Positions 52,809 through 62,186 of a DNA stretch of 64,000 nucleotides are shown here, one piece after another (position 1 is the stretch's first letter; each line of letters begins with the position of its first letter). Made by a program: the position numbers and the translations under genes. The notes below the pieces were generated by a model. That model was given only the letters and a program-made list of their open reading frames with translations, made no database searches and was not told where the DNA came from. The DNA is from Shimia litoralis (GTDB lineage Bacteria; Pseudomonadota; Alphaproteobacteria; Rhodobacterales; Rhodobacteraceae): positions 1-64,000 of the forward strand of contig NZ_SULI01000016.1 in the NCBI RefSeq assembly GCF_005518135.1, read 5' to 3'.

Positions 52809-53795
52809 TTATGCAATAAGCCCGTTTTGGCGGAACAGCTCTTGCATGTCTGTCTCTGGTCGTGCGCCAAAGTGGCCAATGACTTCTGCGGCAGAGACAC
52901 ATCCCATGCGGCCCGCCACGTCCAGAGATTGACCAGTCGCAATTCCGTAAAGGAATCCGGCCGCGAATTGATCGCCGGCCCCTGTGGCGTCCACGGGTAC
53001 AATTTCCGTCACCGGAACAACTGCCTCGTCGTTGCCCTGAACCAAAACAACATCCTGACCGGATCGCGTACACACAATCAGACCGCTTTCGGCTGCAGCT
53101 TGTTCCAACGCAGAAGACAGATCGGTTTGGTACAACGCCTGCCACTCGTGTTCGTTGCCGATCACATAGTCCAGTTCTTTTACCAAACGGCGGAAATCAT
53201 CGCGGTGACGCTCTACACAGAATGGGTCAGACAGGGCGATACCAGCCTTACCACCACCTTGACGGCAGAGCCGTGCAGCGGTTTCAAAAGCCTCTTTGCC
53301 TTTGGGTTTGTCGTATAGATAGCCTTCCAAGAACAAGAGCTCTGCCATTCCAGCCACATCTGTAGGGACGTCATCAGGCCCAAGCTCTGCAGAAATACCC
53401 AAATAGGTATTCATGGAGCGTTCGCCATCAGGCGACACAAAAATCATCGAACGCGATGTCGGAAGCTCACCACCCGTGATGGGGGCATTCACAAAATCGG
53501 TACCGCCGGCTTGGGTTTCACTGGCGTAAAACTGGCCCAGCGCATCGTCATGTACACGCCCAATAAAGGCTGTGGACAGCCCCAGATTTCCAAGCCCCGC
53601 GATGGTATTGGCAACCGATCCGCCGGGGGCCTGTGTGCGCTCTTTCATGCCAGCATAGAGCAATTCACCACGCTCGCGTTCAACCAGTTGCATAACACCT
53701 TTCTGGATACCCATCAGGTCCAGAAACGCGTCATCTGACTGGGTGATCACATCCACAACGGCGTTGCCGATGCCAACAACTTGATACTTGCTCAT
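52809..53795 (-). CDS. Adenosine kinase-like PfkB-family kinase
   Basis: A 328-residue sugar/nucleoside kinase with the PfkB signatures: GGSVANTIAGLGNLGLSTAFIGRVHDD near the N-terminus and PVDATGAGDQFAAGFLYGI at the C-terminus, where the Asp of GAGD is the catalytic base. The N-terminal VVGIGNAVVDVI and insertion pattern fit the adenosine kinase branch, which salvages adenosine to AMP. It overlaps the nth gene by 4 bases (ATGA), so the two are translated together. Confidence 0.87.
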   Translation of the reverse strand: MSKYQVVGIGNAVVDVITQSDDAFLDLMGIQKGVMQLVERERGELLYAGMKERTQAPGGSVANTIAGLGNLGLSTAFIGRVHDDALGQFYASETQAGGTDFVNAPITGGELPTSRSMIFVSPDGERSMNTYLGISAELGPDDVPTDVAGMAELLFLEGYLYDKPKGKEAFETAARLCRQGGGKAGIALSDPFCVERHRDDFRRLVKELDYVIGNEHEWQALYQTDLSSALEQAAAESGLIVCTRSGQDVVLVQGNDEAVVPVTEIVPVDATGAGDQFAAGFLYGIATGQSLDVAGRMGCVSAAEVIGHFGARPETDMQELFRQNGLIA

Positions 53796-54436
53796 AGGTT
53801 CTTGTCCTCAAAATCACAGAGATCACGGATGATGCAGGTACCACAGAGGGGCTTGCGTGCCTTGCAGGTATATCGCCCGTGCAAGATCATCCAATGGTGG
53901 GCATGTTGCTGAAAATCAGCGGGAATATTGTCTTCGATTGCGCGCTCAACGGCGACCACGTCTTTGCCGGGGCATACACCCGAGCGATTGCCGAACCGAT
54001 AGATATGAGTATCAACTGCCTGTGCTGGGACATGCCACCACATATTCAGAACGACATTGGCGGTTTTGCGCCCGACACCAGGAAGGCTCTCTAGGGCAGC
54101 GCGCGAATTCGGCACCTCGCCACGATAGTCATCGACCAGCATGCGGGACATCTTGATCACGTTTTTGGCCTTGTTGCGATATAGGCCAATCGTCTTGATA
54201 TGCTCGATCAATTGGGCCTCGCCCAAGTCCAACATCTTTTGCGGTGTATCCGCAATTTTGAACAGCTCTCGCGTGGCTTTGTTGACACCGACATCTGTTG
54301 CTTGTGCAGACAGCGCCACAGCGACCACCAACGTATACGCATTCACATGATCCAGCTCGCCCTTGGGTTCGGGTTCGGCCTCATGAAAGCGCGCGAATAT
54401 CTCGCGAATTTGATGGTATCCAAGCTGTTTTGCCAT
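53792..54436 (-). CDS. nth: Endonuclease III
   Basis: A 214-residue base-excision repair glycosylase/AP lyase acting on oxidised pyrimidines. The helix-hairpin-helix with the catalytic Lys is LPGVGRKTANVVL, the catalytic Asp is in AVDTHIYR, and the 4Fe-4S cluster motif C-x6-C-x2-C-x5-C is in CKARKPLCGTCIIRDLC. It is upstream of and overlapping the adenosine kinase gene. Confidence 0.96.
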   Translation of the reverse strand: MAKQLGYHQIREIFARFHEAEPEPKGELDHVNAYTLVVAVALSAQATDVGVNKATRELFKIADTPQKMLDLGEAQLIEHIKTIGLYRNKAKNVIKMSRMLVDDYRGEVPNSRAALESLPGVGRKTANVVLNMWWHVPAQAVDTHIYRFGNRSGVCPGKDVVAVERAIEDNIPADFQQHAHHWMILHGRYTCKARKPLCGTCIIRDLCDFEDKNL

Positions 54437-54616
54437 TCTGCTCTAATGCACGCGACATTGCGTGCAGGCAAGCCCCCAAGGCAGTATTCATCAAGATTTG
54501 GCGGAGCTGTGACACATTCTATAAATCCCAACGGCCATGATATCTTTGCGCAAAAAACGGGTCGTTCTAACCGCCGTCAGGCTCTATCTATGGAGAACAC
54601 TCTTGCGGAGACACCC

Positions 54617-55507
54617 ATGACCGAAATGGAACAAGCCTATCATTACCAAGTCATGCGTCGCGCTATCGACTTTGTCGATCAGAGCGATCAAAACCTGAAG
54701 CTCGAAGACTTGGCCGCGGCAATGGATATGAGCCCCACGCATTTTCAACGTCTGTTTTCACGGTGGGCCGGGGTGTCCCCGAAAAAGCTTCAACAATATT
54801 TGGCCTTGGGCCACGCCAAGGCGTTGCTTCATGACCGCTTTACCACATTGGAGACATCAAATTCGGTTGGGCTGTCCGGCAGCGGGCGCCTGCATGATCT
54901 GTTCCTAAAATGGGAGGCAATGAGCCCCGGCGAGTATGCAAGACGTTGCGCAGGCCTGACGATATATTGGGGCTGGTTCGACAGCCCCTTCGGGCTTTCA
55001 TTGGTGATGGGAACGGACAAAGGTATTTGTGGCATCGGTTTTGCAGCAGAAACCGGAACCCACGAGGCGATGCAAGACTTGGTGTCACGCTGGCCACAAG
55101 CCACATTCGTCGAAGATCCGATGCGGCTGCGCCCGTGGGTTTTATCGGCCTATAGCGCCTCAAGCCGCGATCTAGAGAAGACCCCTGTCTATATGATCGG
55201 AAGCCCGTTGCAGATCAAAGTATGGGAAGCCTTGATGCGCATCCCCTCCGGGCATGTCAGTACGTATTCCGAGATCGCGGGCCACATCGGCGCACCGCGC
55301 GCTGTTCGGGCTGTCGGTACAGCTGTGGGGCGCAACCCGGTCAGTTGGCTCATCCCATGTCACCGTGCTCTTCGAAAATCAGGGGCATTGGGCGGATATC
55401 ATTGGGGATTGCCAGTCAAACGGGCGTTGTTGGCTTACGAGTCTGCACGTGCGGACGCCGATGAAGAAGACAACCAAGCGCAGAAACCCGCCGAAGAATC
55501 AGCCTGA
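54617..55507 (+). CDS. Ada-like fusion: AraC helix-turn-helix plus methylated-DNA cysteine methyltransferase
   Basis: A 296-residue protein. Residues about 15-110 are an AraC-type DNA-binding domain (LKLEDLAAAMDMSPTHFQRLFSRWAGVSPKKL). The C-terminal half is an O6-alkylguanine methyltransferase with the acceptor motif IPCHRALRKSGALGGYHWG preceded by the helical RAVGTAVGRNPVSW. The zinc-dependent N-terminal phosphotriester domain of E. coli Ada is missing, so methyl sensing for activation must work differently or be lost. GGAG lies 7 bases before the ATG at 54617; ATG 54590 is an alternative. It is divergent from nth, another repair gene. Confidence 0.88.
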   Translation: MTEMEQAYHYQVMRRAIDFVDQSDQNLKLEDLAAAMDMSPTHFQRLFSRWAGVSPKKLQQYLALGHAKALLHDRFTTLETSNSVGLSGSGRLHDLFLKWEAMSPGEYARRCAGLTIYWGWFDSPFGLSLVMGTDKGICGIGFAAETGTHEAMQDLVSRWPQATFVEDPMRLRPWVLSAYSASSRDLEKTPVYMIGSPLQIKVWEALMRIPSGHVSTYSEIAGHIGAPRAVRAVGTAVGRNPVSWLIPCHRALRKSGALGGYHWGLPVKRALLAYESARADADEEDNQAQKPAEESA

Positions 55508-55590
55508 TTCATTTGGGACTTGGCGCGAGATCGCGTATAGCTCAAGCCAGAGCCGGACAAACTGGCCACAGAACCAAAGGCACGAGCATT

Positions 55591-56241
55591 ATGACCCGAC
55601 TGACACTTTCCCTTGTTGCGCTTTCCGTCGCAGGCCTAAGCGCATGTACTGACCCGGCATATGTGACCGGTGATTATGAATCCCGCGATAAGAACCGAAA
55701 TGCGAAAACCGGTGCAATCTTTGGCGGTATTCTAGGCGCAGGCGCCACGAAAATTGCGGGCGGAAATGCCGTCGCAGGCGCGGTCATCGGTGCCGGAGCT
55801 GGCGCCCTGATTGGCAACCAACTTGACAAACAAGAGGCAGAACTGCGCGGGACGCTGGATAGCGATGTAAAAATTGAAAATACCGGGGATCGGCTGATTG
55901 TCACGCTTCCTCAGGATATTCTGTTCGACAGCGATAGCTTTGCTGTGCGCGCGAGCTTGACCGACGATCTGAGAAAAGTTGCAGACAGCCTTACAAAATA
56001 TCCCGACTCTGTTGTGCAGGTGCTTGGCCACACAGACAACACCGGCTCGGCCGAACACAATCAGCGTCTCTCCGAGCAACGAGCAAATGCCGTCGCAGAT
56101 AAATTGATGGATGCAGGCGTTGCCTTTGAGCGGATCGAAACCATCGGTCGCGGCGAAGACCAACCTGTCGCGTCCAATCTGAACGAAGAAGGCAAGGCAC
56201 AAAACCGGCGTGTTGAAATTGTCATTCTACCCAACGGCTAA
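55591..56241 (+). CDS. OmpA-family lipoprotein with glycine-zipper segment
   Basis: A 216-residue lipoprotein: signal peptide with lipobox LSAC (Cys near residue 19) and a glycine-rich zipper, GAIFGGILGAGATKIAGGNA to GAGAGALIGNQ. An OmpA C-terminal domain binds peptidoglycan (ILFDSDSFAVRASLTDDL, then VLGHTDNTGSAEHNQRLSEQRANAV and IETIGRGEDQPVASN). It resembles YiaD and anchors the outer membrane to the wall. It starts 83 bases after the ada-like gene on the same strand. Confidence 0.9.
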   Translation: MTRLTLSLVALSVAGLSACTDPAYVTGDYESRDKNRNAKTGAIFGGILGAGATKIAGGNAVAGAVIGAGAGALIGNQLDKQEAELRGTLDSDVKIENTGDRLIVTLPQDILFDSDSFAVRASLTDDLRKVADSLTKYPDSVVQVLGHTDNTGSAEHNQRLSEQRANAVADKLMDAGVAFERIETIGRGEDQPVASNLNEEGKAQNRRVEIVILPNG

Positions 56242-56350
56242 GATAGTCATCGATACATTGATCTCTGGTGCACACCCCCTGTGCGTCAGAGATTGTTGCG
56301 TTCTGCGCCTGTCAACTTAAGGTCTTTCTCATGCACCTGAGGATATTGCC

Positions 56351-56896
56351 ATGACCATGATGACGTTACTGGGCCTGTCTGGCTCGCTTCGCAAAGACTC
56401 GACGAATACACAGCTCTTGCAAGAAGCCGCACGCATCTTTGGCGATGCCACGTATATCCAGGCCGACTTGAATCTGCCCCTGTATGACGGTGATCTAGAA
56501 AACCGCGCAGGTTTGCCCCAAGCGGCACAAACACTGGTTACGCAAATCGCCCAAGCTGACGGTGTTCTGATGTCCACGCCCGAATACAATAGCGGCATCT
56601 CTGGTGTGCTAAAGAATGCCTTGGACTGGATAAGCCGCTCGGATGGGTCCCCTTGGCTTGGCAAGCCCGTCGCGGTCATGAGCGCAGCAGCAGGACGCGC
56701 AGGCGGCGCACGCGCTCAAACCATGCTGCGCAGTTGCATGGTGCCATTCCGACCCCGTATCGCCCATGGACCAGAGATTTTGGTCGCCGACGCCAGCGCC
56801 CAATTCGATGATATCGGTCGCCTGAATCCACGGTATGAAAAATCTCTGGGGGCGCTGATGCAAGCCTTGCGCGCAGACATCGTGCAGACCCGATAA
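56351..56896 (+). CDS. NADPH-dependent FMN reductase
   Basis: A 181-residue flavodoxin-like reductase: GLSGSLRKDSTNTQLLQEA is the FMN phosphate loop, LPLYDGDLE and TPEYNSGISGVLKNALDW are the flavin-contacting segments typical of the ArsH/ChrR/SsuE-like group. It reduces FMN, quinones or metal oxyanions with NADPH. GAGGA lies 7 bases before the ATG. It is convergent with the VOC gene. Confidence 0.88.
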   Translation: MTMMTLLGLSGSLRKDSTNTQLLQEAARIFGDATYIQADLNLPLYDGDLENRAGLPQAAQTLVTQIAQADGVLMSTPEYNSGISGVLKNALDWISRSDGSPWLGKPVAVMSAAAGRAGGARAQTMLRSCMVPFRPRIAHGPEILVADASAQFDDIGRLNPRYEKSLGALMQALRADIVQTR

Positions 56897-56928
56897 CGCA
56901 CGGGGCAAGCTATCTGGATCGCCCCAAT

Positions 56929-57351
56929 TTAGCGGGCAACACCCAAGTTGCTGATTTCAATAAGATTGCCGTCAGGATCTCTTAGATAAATCGACCTAAG
57001 CGGTCCCGTTGCGCCCGTGCGCGTTACGGGGCCTTCTTCGATTGTGACGTCACACGTCTTGAGGTGCTGTTGCCATGTGTCCAGCGACACATCACTCAAG
57101 AAACAAATATCCGCCGACCCAGCGCGTGCATCGCGTGCTTTGGGATCAAATTCGGCACCGCGTTGATGCAAATTTATTTTCTGATTACCGAACTTCAGCG
57201 CCCAGCGAATGCTGCCATCCGCGGGACGGAATTCTTGCGCACCCATACCCAACACACCCTGATAAAATGCAAGGGTTGTGTCGATATCCGCAACCGTCAG
57301 AACAATATGATCTATGCCAGAGACCGTTGGCTTCATGTCAGGATAATCCAT
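56929..57351 (-). CDS. VOC superfamily (glyoxalase/extradiol dioxygenase-like) protein
   Basis: A 140-residue single-unit VOC protein: GIDHIVLTVADIDTTLAFYQGVLGM with the first metal His, NLHQRGAEFDP, and SIYLRDPDGNLIEISNL with the final Glu ligand. Small VOC proteins may be virulence-type biphenyl-diol-like dioxygenases, lyases or resistance proteins; the substrate is unknown. A short gap separates it from the convergent FMN reductase gene. Confidence 0.87.
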   Translation of the reverse strand: MDYPDMKPTVSGIDHIVLTVADIDTTLAFYQGVLGMGAQEFRPADGSIRWALKFGNQKINLHQRGAEFDPKARDARAGSADICFLSDVSLDTWQQHLKTCDVTIEEGPVTRTGATGPLRSIYLRDPDGNLIEISNLGVAR

Positions 57352-57420
57352 TTACACGCCTATACATTCGTTAGGCACCTCTCGGCGCTTGTACCCTAAG
57401 TTCGGACAACTGGTCAGCCT

Positions 57421-58470
57421 TCAACGATCAAACAGTGCTGCATCCGGCTTGAATGGCTCGGGAATAGCGTCACGCCCCTCTAGAACAAGGTCAGCCATGA
57501 GTTCGGCAACTTTCGGAGCAATACCGAAGCCAATTTTAAACCCGCCATTTGCAATGAACTGACCATCTCGGACTGGATGGAGCCCCAACACGGGCGCACG
57601 GCTTTTGGTACGCGGTCGCACGCCTGCCCAGCGCTCGATAACTTTTGCTCCGGCCAACTCTGGCACAACCCTACAGACACGCGCCACGACATCATCAATT
57701 TGAGAGTCCGTGGTCGCAGGATCATCAAAATATCGCTCGGTCGTTGATCCGATCGCGATTGTTCCATCCGCATGTGGCACAATATGCACCGAATCCGCAT
57801 AGATTTGCGGCGCATCGGGACGCGCATGCTCAAGCAAAGCCGCCTGTCCCTTTTCTCCGCCACCGATCACTTGGCCAATTTTCTGCGACAAGGCCTCTAG
57901 GCCACGCCATCCAGTGGCCCACACCACTTGGCCCTGCTCTGGCCCGCTTGATGTGATGTCGCCTCCCTTGGCCCGTATCGCCGCCGCAAGCGCGGCACAG
58001 GCTTGGCGTGGATGCATCCGCGCAGTCAAAGTGTCCAAGATATACATACCTGTGGGCGATACAGGTGCCCAAGACCCCATCTGGCCTTGGGGGATCACAC
58101 TCCAATGCGCCTGACCTTGCCAGACCTCTTTGGCGCATTCCGCACGCGCATGGGCCAGCTCGAGACCACGATCAGTCACAATCGGTTGTAACCGACCTGT
58201 CCGACCATATCCCGCGGTAAGGCCACCGGCCGTTTCAACATCCGCCCAAAACGATTGGGCCATTATGAGGCTTTGAAATTGGAACTCTTTTTTTGCGGTC
58301 CACCTTTCAGGTGCATGTGGTGCCAAAGCTCCGACAACCCCGCCGGACGCGCCCGCACCGACCCCATTGGGATCTATCACGCGGACAGAGGCGCCGCGCG
58401 ACGCACAGGCCCACGCCACAGAAAGACCAAAGGCCCCTGCCCCCATCACGGTCACATCAACCATTGCCAA
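57421..58470 (-). CDS. FAD-dependent amino acid/glycine oxidase-like oxidoreductase
   Basis: A 349-residue protein of the DAO family: N-terminal VTVMGAGAFGLSVAWACASRG dinucleotide fold, GAGASGGVVGALAPHAPERW, and C-terminal RWAGVRPRTKSRAPVLGLHPV, then NGGFKIGFGIAPKVAELM. It could be a glycine oxidase (ThiO) or D-amino acid dehydrogenase. Alternatively, because it is divergent from mnmD 53 bases away, it could be the separate oxidase partner that corresponds to the C-terminal half of fused MnmC. The sequence around GAGASGG is closer to ThiO. Start ATG 58470 or 58464. Confidence 0.8.
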   Translation of the reverse strand: MAMVDVTVMGAGAFGLSVAWACASRGASVRVIDPNGVGAGASGGVVGALAPHAPERWTAKKEFQFQSLIMAQSFWADVETAGGLTAGYGRTGRLQPIVTDRGLELAHARAECAKEVWQGQAHWSVIPQGQMGSWAPVSPTGMYILDTLTARMHPRQACAALAAAIRAKGGDITSSGPEQGQVVWATGWRGLEALSQKIGQVIGGGEKGQAALLEHARPDAPQIYADSVHIVPHADGTIAIGSTTERYFDDPATTDSQIDDVVARVCRVVPELAGAKVIERWAGVRPRTKSRAPVLGLHPVRDGQFIANGGFKIGFGIAPKVAELMADLVLEGRDAIPEPFKPDAALFDR

Positions 58471-58523
58471 ATCACCTGTCTTTGCCCAAAGATTTTCCTA
58501 CGTTTCCTCTAAGGCATCTTAAC

Positions 58524-59198
58524 ATGAGCGACCAGCAGGCAAATCTGGAATGGCGTGATGGCGCCATCCCTGTTTCAACACAGTTTGACGACCCGTATTT
58601 CAGCTTGGAAGACGGGTTGGCCGAAACCACGCATGTCTTCTTGCAGGGCAATCATCTGCCTGACCGATTTAGAGACGGTTTTCATATTGCAGAGCTGGGC
58701 TTTGGGACAGGGCTAAACTTATTGACGGCATGGGCCGCGTGGGATCAGGCCGATATGTCTACCCCCCTAACGTTTACCAGCTTCGAGGCTTTCCCGATCT
58801 CTGCCGACGAAATGGCCCGCGCCCTTGATGCATTCCCCGCACTGGCGCCTTACGCCACGCGCTTGGTGAATGCTTGGGCCCAAGATCACACACTCTCGAC
58901 ACTCGACGGGATCAATGCGCAGGTCGTGATCGGTGATGCGCGCAGAACGTTACCGCTCCAAGAGTTTCAAGCGGATGCTTGGTTTCTCGACGGTTTCTCT
59001 CCCGCCAAAAACCCCGAACTCTGGGATGCGGACCTGATGAAACATGTTGGCACACATACTGTCAGCACTGGAACCTTGGCCACCTATACAGCGGCCGGTT
59101 TTGTACGACGCAACTTGGCCGACGCCGGGTTCGAGATCACACGCGTGCCGGGATTCGGGCGCAAACGTCATATGACCATAGCGCGAAAAATCCCATGA
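58524..59198 (+). CDS. mnmD: tRNA (5-methylaminomethyl-2-thiouridine) methyltransferase MnmD
   Basis: A 224-residue methyltransferase, corresponding to the N-terminal domain of MnmC: LEWRDGAIPVSTQFDDPYFS at the start, AELGFGTGLNLLTAWAAW as the S-adenosylmethionine site and DAWFLDGFSPAKNPELWDADL as the conserved later motif. It methylates the aminomethyl group at wobble uridine 34 of certain tRNAs. The start is ATG 58524; an in-frame upstream extension is rejected. Its stop overlaps the start of the transporter gene by 4 bases (ATGA). Confidence 0.9.
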   Translation: MSDQQANLEWRDGAIPVSTQFDDPYFSLEDGLAETTHVFLQGNHLPDRFRDGFHIAELGFGTGLNLLTAWAAWDQADMSTPLTFTSFEAFPISADEMARALDAFPALAPYATRLVNAWAQDHTLSTLDGINAQVVIGDARRTLPLQEFQADAWFLDGFSPAKNPELWDADLMKHVGTHTVSTGTLATYTAAGFVRRNLADAGFEITRVPGFGRKRHMTIARKIP

Positions 59199-60061
59199 CA
59201 CAGAACAACACACGTCTTGGCATCATCCTAATGTGTTTGACCACATTTGTGTTTGCCATGCAGGATGGAATTTCAAGGCACCTTGCCAGCGAATACAACG
59301 TCTATCTGGTTGTCATGATCCGATACTGGTTTTTTGCGGCCTTTGTCATCGCCATTTCAGCCCGCCGCCCCGGGGGGTTGCGTAAGATCATACAAACCAA
59401 ACATCTCGCTCTACAGATTATTCGCGGCGCATTGCTGGCCCTTGAAATCATAGTCACCGTTGTGTCTTTTACCATTCTCGGCCTTACCGAAACACACGCG
59501 ATCTTTATCTGTTATCCACTGATTATCGCGGCCTTGTCTGGCCCGATCCTTGGTGAACGCGTCGGTTGGAGACGCTGGGCCGCAATCGGCATCGGCATGA
59601 TTGGTGTTCTGATCATCTTGCAACCGGGATTTGGGGTCTTTTCTCCGGCTGCAATCATACCTCTTGTGGGGGCGTTGATGTTTGCCGTCTATGGCCTCTT
59701 GACCAGATATGTCGCATCAAGCGACGGGTCCGCCGTAAGCTTCTTTTATACGGGAACCGTGGGCATGGTCACCATGACCGCCATCGGGATTTGGTATTGG
59801 GAACCAATCAATCCTCAAAACTGGATTTGGATGGGTATTCTGTGCATCTCAGGTGTCTTGGGGCATTGGTTGCTGATCAAAACCTATGACCACGCCGAAG
59901 CCAGCGCAGTACAGCCCTTTGCGTATCTACAGCTCCCTTTTGCCGCCGCTCTTGGGATGCTGGCCTTTGGCGAGACCCTGCGCGTGAACGTCGCCATTGG
60001 GGCCGTCATCGTGGTCGGCGCAGGGCTGTTCACCTTGTGGCGCGAAAGGAACGCCACTTAG
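59195..60061 (+). CDS. EamA/DMT-family transporter
   Basis: A 288-residue protein with ten membrane helices in two EamA repeats: LGIILMCLTTFVFAMQDGISRHLA begins the first, and IIPLVGALMFAVYGLLTRYVA begins the second, ending with the typical LAFGETLRVNVAIGAVIVVGAGLFTLWRE. These carriers export metabolites or take up amines and amino acids. It overlaps mnmD by 4 bases, and its stop lies 6 bases from the convergent lytic transglycosylase. Confidence 0.88.
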   Translation: MTQNNTRLGIILMCLTTFVFAMQDGISRHLASEYNVYLVVMIRYWFFAAFVIAISARRPGGLRKIIQTKHLALQIIRGALLALEIIVTVVSFTILGLTETHAIFICYPLIIAALSGPILGERVGWRRWAAIGIGMIGVLIILQPGFGVFSPAAIIPLVGALMFAVYGLLTRYVASSDGSAVSFFYTGTVGMVTMTAIGIWYWEPINPQNWIWMGILCISGVLGHWLLIKTYDHAEASAVQPFAYLQLPFAAALGMLAFGETLRVNVAIGAVIVVGAGLFTLWRERNAT

Positions 60062-60067
60062 GCGCAC

Positions 60068-62023
60068 CTATTTGATTTCGCGGACAGTGGACCCAACCAG
60101 CTCTTTGCTAAAGGGCACCGGATGAGGCTTTTGCCCCAACCGTGCGCGATAAACAGGAAGGCTCTCTGAGACGCGCATGACGTAGTTGCGCGTTTCATTG
60201 AACGGGATGTGCTCGATCCAATCAACCATATCCATACCACCACGGCGGCGCGGGTCACCGCGATCCTTCATCCAACGCACCGGACGGCTGGGTCCGGCGT
60301 TATATCCGGCGGCCATCATAATCACATTGCCATCGAACTGTCGCGCCAATCCCGCAAGATAAGCCGAGCCCAAGGTCACATTATACTCCGGCTTGGCCGT
60401 TAACCACGCATGGCTATAGGGCTCACCGACAGCCGCCGCAACTTGGCGCGCCGTATTTGGCATCACCTGCATCAACCCTCGCGCACCAGCGCCGCTGACC
60501 ACCACGGGATCAAATTCGCTTTCGCGCCGCGCAATTGCCAACGCCATTTCGGTCGGGACAGGCAGCTTGCGATTCACAATCATTGGGTGCAGCGGATAGT
60601 AAGGACCGGGCAAAGTCACACCACGACGCACCATCTTTTTCCCAAGCATCACTGCAACATGGGGCACATTCATTTCTTGCGCCATCGTGCCCATTTGGCC
60701 CAGCGTATGCCGATCTTGGGTTTCCGACAAATGCACCCAGAAACGTTCAGCCAAAGACAGTTCTCCTGCCTTGAGATATAGCGCTGCGGCCTGATGCACG
60801 GATGTTTTGGTATACGGCGCGTTTCGCCAATTTGCGAACGCCTCATCCCCTCTCAGAGAACGATCCCACTTGAGACCCGCCTTTTCTGCAGCAAGCAGGC
60901 CATAGAAACTTGTCTGATGGGCTCCCCCGCGTTGATAGGCCGCCTGTGCGCGCGTCGTTTCACCCATGGCATCATAAGCGCGCCCAATCCAGTACCCTCC
61001 GCGACCCAGTGAAATCGGCGTTTCCACAACCGCTTCGAACCGTTTGAAGTGCCCCAAAGCAACACCGGGTTTGTTCAGAAATCTAAGGGCGACATATCCA
61101 GACAGCCACTCGCAATCTGCATAGGCATATCCATCCTTTGCCGACATCCCGTGTGTCGAGGCAATGGCATAAGCGGTTTTATAGTTCTTGGCTCGCATCT
61201 GTTCACGCGCCAAGCCTCTGCGACGGCGCGACCAGTCCTTGGGCTGACCAAGCGTTTGCGCCCGGCTTCGTTCAAGTAGCAATTCAATCGCAGACGCGTC
61301 CCGATCTTTACGCGCACGCCAGACAAACCGCTCATACGCCAACCCCGGATCGTTTTGCAGATTGCGCGGCACCGCCGAAATCAGGCTATCGACATTCTTG
61401 ACCCGCGCACGCAACCCCAAACGGGCATCGGCCAGAGCGCCCCAGCCGTTAGACACCAGCGGTTTCATACGGTTGGCATTATTTTTCCAACTTTTCCAAA
61501 GCACCATATCCATACGCGCGGAGTGGTGCGGTTTAAGCAACTTGCCATATCGGTCCAGAAAAATAGCGTGTGATTGGGGCCCAACCTCCATCGAGCGCCA
61601 TGCGTTCACCACCAGAGTATTGGCCTCGGTTGACCGTCCCGTTTTGGACAGCGCCCGCGCCTGAAGCAGAACACCTTGGGCCGTTTGCGCATCCCCATAA
61701 CTAAAGAACTTGAGCTGCTGATCGCGCGTGGCATCCTGAAATGCCTCTTCTGATTGTTTGCGCAAATATGGCAATCCGGGCCAATCGGGTCTGCGTGCTA
61801 GGAATGCCAGCACCTGTTTGGGTGTCCCCTCGCCCGCTCTTAGGCGATGCCACTCAATGGTGTCCCGCGTAATGGGGCCATTTCCACTGACTGCACGGGT
61901 GGCACTGGCCCAATCTTTGGCTCTGACGGCCTCCATTCCGCGTGCGACATCGGGGGCTGATTGTGCCAATGCTGCAAAAACCCAAAAAAACGATAGCAAC
62001 ACTGCCAGACAAATACGCAACAT
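60068..62023 (-). CDS. Soluble lytic murein transglycosylase (Slt-like)
   Basis: A 651-residue exported enzyme with a signal peptide (MLRICLAVLLSFFWVFAALAQS). It has a long alpha-superhelical region of tetratricopeptide-like units and a C-terminal goose-lysozyme-type SLT domain: AIARRESEFDPVVVSGAGARGLMQVMP holds the catalytic Glu in ARRESEF, then YNVTLGSAYLAGL and AAGYNAGPSR. It cleaves peptidoglycan glycan strands to 1,6-anhydro ends. The start is ATG 62023; the frame is open another 30 codons upstream without a signal. Confidence 0.9.
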   Translation of the reverse strand: MLRICLAVLLSFFWVFAALAQSAPDVARGMEAVRAKDWASATRAVSGNGPITRDTIEWHRLRAGEGTPKQVLAFLARRPDWPGLPYLRKQSEEAFQDATRDQQLKFFSYGDAQTAQGVLLQARALSKTGRSTEANTLVVNAWRSMEVGPQSHAIFLDRYGKLLKPHHSARMDMVLWKSWKNNANRMKPLVSNGWGALADARLGLRARVKNVDSLISAVPRNLQNDPGLAYERFVWRARKDRDASAIELLLERSRAQTLGQPKDWSRRRRGLAREQMRAKNYKTAYAIASTHGMSAKDGYAYADCEWLSGYVALRFLNKPGVALGHFKRFEAVVETPISLGRGGYWIGRAYDAMGETTRAQAAYQRGGAHQTSFYGLLAAEKAGLKWDRSLRGDEAFANWRNAPYTKTSVHQAAALYLKAGELSLAERFWVHLSETQDRHTLGQMGTMAQEMNVPHVAVMLGKKMVRRGVTLPGPYYPLHPMIVNRKLPVPTEMALAIARRESEFDPVVVSGAGARGLMQVMPNTARQVAAAVGEPYSHAWLTAKPEYNVTLGSAYLAGLARQFDGNVIMMAAGYNAGPSRPVRWMKDRGDPRRRGGMDMVDWIEHIPFNETRNYVMRVSESLPVYRARLGQKPHPVPFSKELVGSTVREIK

Positions 62024-62186
62024 CTCTTGCAATTTCCAATGCGACAAAGGATAGAACCCAACCATAAATGTGCGGCACCGTGCCTTCAAATCACAAACTT
62101 GGCAAGGCGGCATCTTCCCGCTAGGGTCCGCGCGTTTAACAAATTTGGGCGTTTCGCCCAGCTACGCAATAAAAAAGGAGCGTGTC

